Source of the DNA: a virus
Strand: one strand, 5' to 3'
Virus record (IMG/VR): IMGVR_UViG_3300031688_000125
Location: 1 to 25,045 of that record
Length of the DNA stretch: 25,045 nt
Part shown: positions 20,172-25,045 of the stretch, piece by piece
How positions within the stretch are numbered: position 1 is the first letter of the stretch
How the letters are laid out: every line of letters starts with the position of its first letter
Notes under the pieces: generated by a model
What the model was told of the DNA's origin: nothing
The model's input: the letters and a program-made list of their open reading frames with translations, nothing else
Database searches by the model: none
Translations under genes and position numbers: made by a program

Positions 20172-22664
20172 ATGGCTAAGAACCCCATATTTGATTTACT
20201 ATTGTCCCCCTTACAAAGGATTCAGAGGATATCAGAGGAAGATAGCAAAGTTTTATCATATATTAATACCTCTGTTGAATTGTTAGTAAAATCATCAACA
20301 GAAGTTAAAAATGTATTTATTGAACAGAGGGATCTTTTAATAGATATGAACGCTTCTCTAAAGGCAATATCTAATCAGTTAGCGAATTCAGCCGGTTCAG
20401 GCGGCGGCGCGGCTAAAAAAGGTATTTCAATGCCTTCTCCTGGTCAATCATTTAGTTTTTCTACGTTCTTAGTACTAGGAGCTGCTGGATTAGCAGGAGC
20501 ATCTTTCTTCCTAAACATGGTAACACCTGTTTCTTTAACGAAATTAGTAACAGCAATTGCAATATCAATTGCACTTGTTCCAATCGTTAAAGTAATGATA
20601 GGTATCGTACAATTATTATCTCCTGTTCAATCTCTATTAGGTAGAGCAGCTGGTTTTGCACTAGATAAAATAGGAGCAAGGAAGCAAACAAACGGGATGT
20701 CTAAGAATAAAGCAATGGGAATGGCTTTAATGGTTATAATAGGGGCGGCTATTTCAGTAGCAATGGCATCTGTCATATTACAATTAGTTATGCCATTATC
20801 TATTACTCAATTAGCTACTGCGTTTATGATAGGTATTGCAATTGGCCCAATGACTGGTGTTTTCATTGCTTTAGTAAAATCATTAAGAGCTGCTAGAATT
20901 GCACCTAGTAAAAAAGGATTAAAAACCGTTGGTTTCGCATCACTTGTTATGGTTGCTATTGCCGCTGGGATTGCCGGAGTTGCTCTTGCGTTAGGGTTAC
21001 TTCCACCTAGTTTTGTGGAACCTCCTGAGATAATGTGGGTATTACAAACCGGTTTTATGTTATATGTTTTCGCTTTGCCAATGACAATGATATTGAAAGC
21101 TACTAAAGGATTAACAACAAAACAATTAATTTTCTCAGCGATTGCAATCCCACTTATAGCGCTTGCTGTTGTTGCTGTTTCTTTGGTTCTCCAAGGTCTT
21201 AAGGCAGTTGGTTCATACTATACCCCTCCATTGAAATGGGTCGGTAAGGCAGCATTAACGTTATTGGTATTTGGTGTACCTATGTTCTTTCTAGCAAGAG
21301 CATTTAGTGGAAAGGTTAGTTTTAAGGGTATACTTAAGGCGTCTTTAGGAATGTTGCTAATAGCAGGTACGATTGTAGGTATATCAATGATATTTCAAGC
21401 ACTTGATGGCGTTGGATGGTTCACTCCTCCACCTGCTTGGTCTTTTACTGCAGGATTAAATATTCTTGCATTCGGAGCAGCTTTTGTATTAATAGCAGTC
21501 ATGTCAAAGATTTTAAAACCAAAAGATATGTTAATGGCTACTTTAGCTATTGTATTAATAGCAGGATCAGTTCTTGCAGTTGCATGGATATTTAGTTTCT
21601 TAGACGGAGTTAGCTTTGTTGCACCTCCGATGGACTGGGCAATTGACGCTGCGATAACGATAACAATATTTGCAATACCAATGGCAATTATCGGAGCAAT
21701 GGCAATGTTACTTACACCAGTTGGTTTATTATTAGGAGCTGCTGGTATCATATTAATGGCAGGGGTTATTTGGGTTGTTGCATGGATATTTGGTAAAATA
21801 CCAGTAGTCGGCGATGGATTTAAAACATTAATAGACGCGTTACTTTATCCAATAAATGCAATGGTAACTATTTTAGGTAGATTTAAGAATGAAATTGGAA
21901 TTGAAAATATGCTACCAATAGCTGGGGGTATTCTTGCAATTGCAGGATCTTGGTTAGCGTTAACTGCAGCAATGGCAGGATCTGCTCTTGGTGGATTAGC
22001 AGGGGCTGCTGCTGGAGTGGGGACAGCATTGCTTGATACTATCGGTGGTTTTTTCGGAGGTGAAAAAACCAAAACACCATTTGATCTATTGAATTTATTA
22101 ATAGATTCTTCAGATAAAATAATAGCTTTAACAGGGCCTATTACTAAATTTGCAGAAGGATTCGGTCTGATCGCATTAAATACCGCAGCAGTTGTTAGTG
22201 GATTAGGTGCTTTCTCACAATTTATGGTTGAAGATAATGTAACTCAATTAGATGATGCTGCTACTGCGATTAAGAAAATAGCAACAGGATATAAATCAAT
22301 ATCAGATTCGTCTAATGTAATGAATATTGATGCTATCAATGCTTCTTCTAGGATGTTTGAAGCTATTGCAGATATTGCAAAGAATGGCGGAGATGATGCG
22401 ATAACGACTATTTCTGAGAAACTAATGGAAGCTGTTGAAAAATTATCAGAAACTGTTGAAAACTTAGAGAGTGCTAATAGCGCTAATTCACAGTCAATGA
22501 CAGATGCTATATCAGATACAATCGGAGGATTTATCGATAAGATTAAAGGTACTAAAGAAGATGGTGCTGAAGAATCTGGACTAATAGATGTTGAACCAAT
22601 CGTTCTTGCAATACAAGAATTAGAAGAAAGATTCAGTAGAACTATTAAGGTAAAACATGTATAA
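20172..22664 (+). CDS. Probable tail tape measure protein with tandem membrane modules (gp29 position)
   Basis: 830 residues. The first 75 residues form a helix pair, followed by a Gly-rich hinge (SAGSGGGAAKKG). Residues 96-600 are extremely hydrophobic, with many membrane helices. Four tandem modules of about 67 residues start at PP..W motifs: PPEIMW (284), PPLKW (352), PPPAW (419), PPMDW (485). Each holds two membrane helices, and the second and third close with LDGV (411-414, 477-480). An earlier, looser pair (TPVSLTKLVTAI at 118, MPLSITQLATAF at 207) shares a second motif. The C-terminal 200 residues are soluble helices ending in KVKHV. Tape measure proteins set tail length and form a membrane channel during injection; size, position after tube and baseplate/chaperone genes, and membrane content fit. 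At about 1.5 angstrom per residue it predicts a tail near 125 nm (inference). Confidence 0.65.
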   Translation: MAKNPIFDLLLSPLQRIQRISEEDSKVLSYINTSVELLVKSSTEVKNVFIEQRDLLIDMNASLKAISNQLANSAGSGGGAAKKGISMPSPGQSFSFSTFLVLGAAGLAGASFFLNMVTPVSLTKLVTAIAISIALVPIVKVMIGIVQLLSPVQSLLGRAAGFALDKIGARKQTNGMSKNKAMGMALMVIIGAAISVAMASVILQLVMPLSITQLATAFMIGIAIGPMTGVFIALVKSLRAARIAPSKKGLKTVGFASLVMVAIAAGIAGVALALGLLPPSFVEPPEIMWVLQTGFMLYVFALPMTMILKATKGLTTKQLIFSAIAIPLIALAVVAVSLVLQGLKAVGSYYTPPLKWVGKAALTLLVFGVPMFFLARAFSGKVSFKGILKASLGMLLIAGTIVGISMIFQALDGVGWFTPPPAWSFTAGLNILAFGAAFVLIAVMSKILKPKDMLMATLAIVLIAGSVLAVAWIFSFLDGVSFVAPPMDWAIDAAITITIFAIPMAIIGAMAMLLTPVGLLLGAAGIILMAGVIWVVAWIFGKIPVVGDGFKTLIDALLYPINAMVTILGRFKNEIGIENMLPIAGGILAIAGSWLALTAAMAGSALGGLAGAAAGVGTALLDTIGGFFGGEKTKTPFDLLNLLIDSSDKIIALTGPITKFAEGFGLIALNTAAVVSGLGAFSQFMVEDNVTQLDDAATAIKKIATGYKSISDSSNVMNIDAINASSRMFEAIADIAKNGGDDAITTISEKLMEAVEKLSETVENLESANSANSQSMTDAISDTIGGFIDKIKGTKEDGAEESGLIDVEPIVLAIQELEERFSRTIKVKHV

Positions 22665-22679
22665 TTGAAACTTTTAGAT

Positions 22680-22722
22680 CATGGTGTGTATAATTTTAAA
22701 TAATTATTAACAACACACCATG
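22680..22722 (+). promoter_or_regulatory. Hairpin sequestering the start codon at 22720
   Basis: catggtgtgt (22680-22689) and acacaccatg (22713-22722) are perfect complements. Inside them ataatt (22690-22695) pairs with aattat (22702-22707) around a 6-nt loop. The right arm includes the ATG at 22720-22722. In RNA the start codon would be fully paired. T4 uses comparable hairpins to silence late genes in long early transcripts while transcripts starting inside the hairpin stay active; that parallel is inference. Confidence 0.7.
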
Positions 22723-23049
22723 GATAGAGAATCAATTATTGAAAGACTATTAGATCAAGGTCACATTACAATCAAATGGGCAGACATTATTCTTAATAAA
22801 AAAGAAAGATGTATTGAACGAATCACGGAACTACATACTGACGGTAATGTAAATACAAACGAAGCAGTATTATTACTTAACGAGAATGTAGTAGTTCCTA
22901 GAATCACAATCCCTTCATTCCCATTTGGAACACCAAATATAATGCCAAACAGCCCACACCCATTTCCAACATGGCCAGATAATATCCCACCGAATGTTTA
23001 TTGTCAAACAACAACGGCGCCTAATACTGACCAAACCCCTAATACCTAA
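22720..23049 (+). CDS. Hypothetical protein with Pro-rich C-terminus, hairpin-controlled start
   Basis: 109 residues, not recognised. The N-terminal 55 residues form a compact helical domain (ESIIERLLDQGHITIKWADI, KKERCIERITELH, NTNEAVLLLNEN). The C-terminal half is Pro- and Asn-rich (PSFPFGTPNIMPNSPHPF, WPDNIPPNVY), probably unstructured. Cysteines at positions 31 and 94. The start codon is buried in the hairpin at 22680-22722, so expression is probably controlled. It is followed after 3 bases by the nuclease gene and so may be co-translated with it. No function can be assigned. Confidence 0.65.
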   Translation: MDRESIIERLLDQGHITIKWADIILNKKERCIERITELHTDGNVNTNEAVLLLNENVVVPRITIPSFPFGTPNIMPNSPHPFPTWPDNIPPNVYCQTTTAPNTDQTPNT

Positions 23050-23052
23050 TTT

Positions 23053-23484
23053 ATGTATACTTACAAAGCAAAGGTTAATAGAATAATTGACGGAGATAGT
23101 GTAGTCTTTGATATTGATTTAGGATTCGATACTTGGTTAAACAAGCAATCAATTCGTTTATATGGAATAGACACCCCAGAATCAAGAACAAGAGATCTTA
23201 CTGAAAAACAATTTGGAATGTTAGCAAAGACTAGAATTCAGGGGTTACTTCCAGTTGGTTCTACTGTTACGATTAAAACGGTTAAAGACAAAGGTGGAAA
23301 ATACGGAAGAATCCTAGCAGAGATAATCACAGGAGAGGAAATCAATGTTAATTTAACAATGATAGAAGAGAAACTAGCAGTTTATTATGAAGGTCAATCT
23401 AAGGATCTTATTGAAATGGAACATTTAGAAAATAGAAAGTTTTTAATAAAGGAAGGTAAAATTATACTGAATGAAAATAAATAA
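23053..23484 (+). CDS. Staphylococcal-type thermonuclease (SNase family)
   Basis: 143 residues, the size of the bare SNase domain. The family cleaves single- and double-stranded DNA or RNA with calcium. Motifs: RIIDGDSVVFDID (metal Asp14/Asp20 region), IRLYGIDTPESR with Arg35, Asp40 and Glu43, GKYGRILAE with Arg86, and NVNLTMIEEKLAVYY near the C-terminus. The catalytic trio Arg-Glu-Arg is complete, so it should be active. No signal peptide is present, so it acts in the host cytoplasm, for example in host-DNA degradation or nucleotide scavenging (inference). Its last 14 bases overlap the start of the epimerase gene. Confidence 0.92.
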   Translation: MYTYKAKVNRIIDGDSVVFDIDLGFDTWLNKQSIRLYGIDTPESRTRDLTEKQFGMLAKTRIQGLLPVGSTVTIKTVKDKGGKYGRILAEIITGEEINVNLTMIEEKLAVYYEGQSKDLIEMEHLENRKFLIKEGKIILNENK

Positions 23485-24037
23485 GAATTTTAAACTAGAT
23501 GGTCTTTTAGAGTTTCAACCAAATGTATATGGCGATGACAGGGGCCAATTCATCGAAACGTTTAACGAGGATATCATGAGGGAGCTCGGGTTTAACAAAC
23601 ACTTTAAACAGGATAATCAAAGTATCTCTCAGAGAGGGGTCTTTAGAGGGATCCATTTACAATCAGAACCACGTTCACAAGGAAAGCTCGTTCGAGTAGC
23701 AAAGGGAAGCGTTATTGATTATGCAATAGATTTAAGGAGAAATTCACCAACTTATGGAGAATGGGATTCTATTCTATTAACTGCAGAAAAAGGAAATCAA
23801 TTCTGGATCCCAGACGGATTTGGACATGCATTCCTATCGTTAGAAGATGATACTATATTTTGTTATAAATGTACAGAAACATATGCACCTGATAATCAAG
23901 TAAGTATTTTATGGAATGATGAAGACATTAGCTTAGACGTTAGTTCACAAATAGACATCCCATTATTAATATCAGATAAAGATTTGGAAGCAATGACGCT
24001 TCTTGAATATTCAATAAAATTTAATTCATCATTATAA
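23471..24037 (+). CDS. rmlC: dTDP-4-dehydrorhamnose 3,5-epimerase (RmlC type)
   Basis: 188 residues, normal length for RmlC, which inverts C3 and C5 of dTDP-4-keto-6-deoxyglucose on the way to dTDP-rhamnose. Family landmarks: YGDDRGQFIETF, DNQSISQRGVFRGIHLQ with catalytic His62, GKLVRV (Lys72), IDYAIDLRRNSPTYGEW, IPDGFGHAFLS (His119), and CTETYAPDNQ (Tyr138) with Asp169. All catalytic positions are kept, so a 3,5-epimerase is expected, although related 3- or 5-epimerases cannot be excluded. No rmlA, rmlB or rmlD is in the window; it may act on the host's pool or be completed elsewhere in the genome. It overlaps genes on both sides. The first 180 bases use more G/C-ending codons than the rest. 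Confidence 0.93.
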   Translation: MKINKNFKLDGLLEFQPNVYGDDRGQFIETFNEDIMRELGFNKHFKQDNQSISQRGVFRGIHLQSEPRSQGKLVRVAKGSVIDYAIDLRRNSPTYGEWDSILLTAEKGNQFWIPDGFGHAFLSLEDDTIFCYKCTETYAPDNQVSILWNDEDISLDVSSQIDIPLLISDKDLEAMTLLEYSIKFNSSL

Positions 24038-24255
24038 TGAAACAAGTAATATCAATCATAGTAGTTCTTTTAGCATATTCTCTAGTATTAGCACTCCCAG
24101 TTCAATTCTTATGGAATTTTGCATTATTACCGGCAGTAGAAGGACTTTATCCAATAGGGTTCTTGCAAGCAATAGGTATTAATCTATTAGCATCTATATT
24201 ATTCAAAAATGCAACACCGTCTGAAAAAGACAATAAGGATGCAATCGAAGAGTAG
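24037..24255 (+). CDS. Small two-helix membrane protein
   Basis: 72 residues. Two hydrophobic segments (about 4-30 and 41-57) are linked by WNFALLPAVEGLYPIGFLQA; the tail is charged (ATPSEKDNKDAIEE). The pattern LP..FLWN...LP...GL..I.FLQAIG...L resembles small membrane proteins of unknown function found in bacteria and phages (from memory; not checked). Its start overlaps the epimerase stop (TAATG), so the two are translationally coupled. A link to envelope glycan change is possible but unproven. Confidence 0.65.
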   Translation: MKQVISIIVVLLAYSLVLALPVQFLWNFALLPAVEGLYPIGFLQAIGINLLASILFKNATPSEKDNKDAIEE

Positions 24256-24354
24256 TATTTATTATTAAAGTAACTTCCCTATCTATATTCATTATAAATA
24301 ACACATTTATCAAAAAATAAATGATTAAATGTTTTTTATATTCAATATAAAGTG

Positions 24355-24370
24355 TTATATTTACTTATAA
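24355..24370 (+). promoter_or_regulatory. TTATATTTACTTATAA element, candidate promoter of phosphatase gene
   Basis: This 16-base string is identical to that at 8157-8172 ahead of RNase H. A T-tract (24332-24337) lies 18 bases upstream, as at the other copy. The start codon is at 24384. Both controlled genes are DNA-metabolism genes, so the element may define an early or middle promoter class distinct from the GATATATA class. Confidence 0.5.
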
Positions 24371-24383
24371 CTTAAAATAAATT

Positions 24384-24839
24384 ATGAAAAAACAAACAGT
24401 AATATTCGATCTAGACGGAACATTAGCATTAATCGACGAAAGAAGAGCTTTAGCAGATAGACCAGGGGAAAAGATGAACTGGAAAGTATTCTTCGCACCA
24501 GAAAACATCCAATTAGATAAACCAAATAAACCAGTTATTGAATCTTTCAAAGCTTTAAAAGCTTCAGGATTTACCGTTGGTGTATTTAGTGGAAGAGATG
24601 ATATTAGTATTAAAGAAACTAAAGCATGGTTAATTGAAAATGGAATTGAAGTAGATTTCTTGAAGATGAGAAGAAGCGGAAGTTTCGTTCCAGATGATAA
24701 GTTAAAGAAACTTTGGTTAGAAGACATCCAAGCAGAAGGACATGAAGTTATGTGTGTTTTTGATGATAGAGACAAGGTAGTTAAGATGTGGAGAGAGAAT
24801 GGAATTTCTTGTTTCCAAGTTGCCGAAGGTCCTTTCTAA
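24384..24839 (+). CDS. Stand-alone polynucleotide 3'-phosphatase, HAD family (T4 PseT C-terminal domain)
   Basis: 151 residues. HAD motifs: FDLDGTLA (nucleophile Asp9, acid Asp11), VFSGRDD (Ser69), the Lys/Asp region FVPDDKLKK and FDDRDKV (Asp127/128), ending in MWRENGISCFQVAEGPF. The end closely parallels the T4 PseT phosphatase end ([20 protein letters not shown]), so this is the 3'-phosphatase half of polynucleotide kinase without the kinase half. It would remove 3' phosphates from DNA or RNA ends so that ligases can join them, useful in repairing host nuclease damage. It is preceded by its own promoter-like element and is not in an operon with the upstream genes. Confidence 0.88.
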   Translation: MKKQTVIFDLDGTLALIDERRALADRPGEKMNWKVFFAPENIQLDKPNKPVIESFKALKASGFTVGVFSGRDDISIKETKAWLIENGIEVDFLKMRRSGSFVPDDKLKKLWLEDIQAEGHEVMCVFDDRDKVVKMWRENGISCFQVAEGPF

Positions 24840-24954
24840 TTTAAAGGACTGTTATTTCTATTAGAAGATGCGGTGGTTCTTCTTTAAAGACTCAGATTCT
24901 CTCATCAAAGGGAAATTTTTAAAACAGGCACCCTTACCCGGAGCCCGGAGCCGT

Positions 24955-24994
24955 TCAAAGATACTCAAAGATACTCAAAGGTACTCAGAGACAC
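24955..24994 (+). repeat. 10-bp tandem repeats in a G+C-richer intergenic patch
   Basis: Four consecutive units tcaaagatac, tcaaagatac, tcaaaggtac, tcagagacac, followed by a partial tcaac. The period equals about one helical turn. Just upstream is a direct repeat cccggag-cccggag (24937-24950), and acccgga (24936-24942) is repeated inverted as tccgggt (25038-25044), framing the tandem array. The region after 24839 is otherwise noncoding and unlike the rest of the window in base composition. It could be a protein-binding array, an origin-like element or part of a control region cut by the window edge. Confidence 0.75.
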
Positions 24995-25045
24995 TCAACC
25001 GGTAACAGAATAACGGATTCTTAATAGAAATATCCGATCCGGGTT

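Noticed and set aside
24303-24332. A+T-only hairpin (catttat/ataaatg, or the alternative acattta/taaatgt followed by T's) after the small membrane protein gene
   Set aside because: Two mutually exclusive weak stems, nearly all A-T pairs; not distinguishable from chance in this composition.
24868-25005. Possible 45-residue reading frame starting MRWFFFKDSDS
   Set aside because: It runs through the tandem repeats, has codon use unlike the neighbours, and no homolog is recognised; the repeats are better explained as noncoding.
1-25045. tRNA genes, insertion sequences, integrase or attachment sites
   Set aside because: All gaps are short and none shows tRNA-like arms, transposase frames or long flanking repeats; a virulent lifestyle fits.

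Overview
The window is a piece of a T4-like myovirus genome. The identifiable proteins are T4-type head, packaging and tail components (portal gp20, prohead protease gp21, scaffold gp22, capsid gp23, small and large terminase gp16/gp17, sheath gp18, tube gp19, baseplate gp26) plus T4-type replication proteins (clamp loader gp44, RNase H). The DNA is strongly A+T-rich. Start codons are preceded by A-rich leaders without Shine-Dalgarno sequences, and one intergenic region holds a TAnnTTTG box. These traits point to a Bacteroidetes host, probably a flavobacterium; the host assignment is an inference. The proteins are clearly diverged from T4.

Layout. 1-5442 is the head block: 3' part of the portal gene, an acidic core-protein candidate in the T4 67/68 slot, a fused prohead protease-scaffold gene, and the major capsid gene ending in a strong terminator. 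5556-7120 holds a candidate internal head protein and the only minus-strand gene, converging on each other. 7183-10520 is a replication insert: clamp loader large subunit, probable small subunit, RNase H/5' nuclease and one unknown. 10560-22664 is the neck, packaging and tail block: a duplicated small membrane protein, a very large neck-like protein, small and large terminase, sheath, tube, a possible ribbon-helix-helix protein, baseplate/chaperone genes with a possible +1 frameshift, and a multi-membrane-segment tape measure candidate. 22720-24839 is an accessory block: an unknown Pro-rich protein behind a hairpin that covers its start codon, a staphylococcal-type nuclease, an RmlC-type sugar epimerase, a small membrane protein and a stand-alone polynucleotide 3'-phosphatase. 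The last 200 bases carry short tandem repeats inside a G+C-richer patch.

How the genes work together. The portal, scaffold, protease and capsid proteins build the prohead. Several head proteins carry short Glu-ending motifs resembling T4 gp21 cleavage sites. The terminase pair packages DNA through the portal. The neck, sheath, tube, tape measure and baseplate proteins build the contractile tail. The clamp loader and RNase H serve phage DNA replication. The most unusual points are the protease-scaffold fusion with a likely nested start, the CUU-UAA frameshift candidate ahead of the tape measure gene, the roughly 67-residue membrane modules in the tape measure, the start-codon hairpin at 22680-22722, and two recurring A+T-rich promoter-like elements. 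No tRNA, rRNA, CRISPR or insertion sequence was seen.
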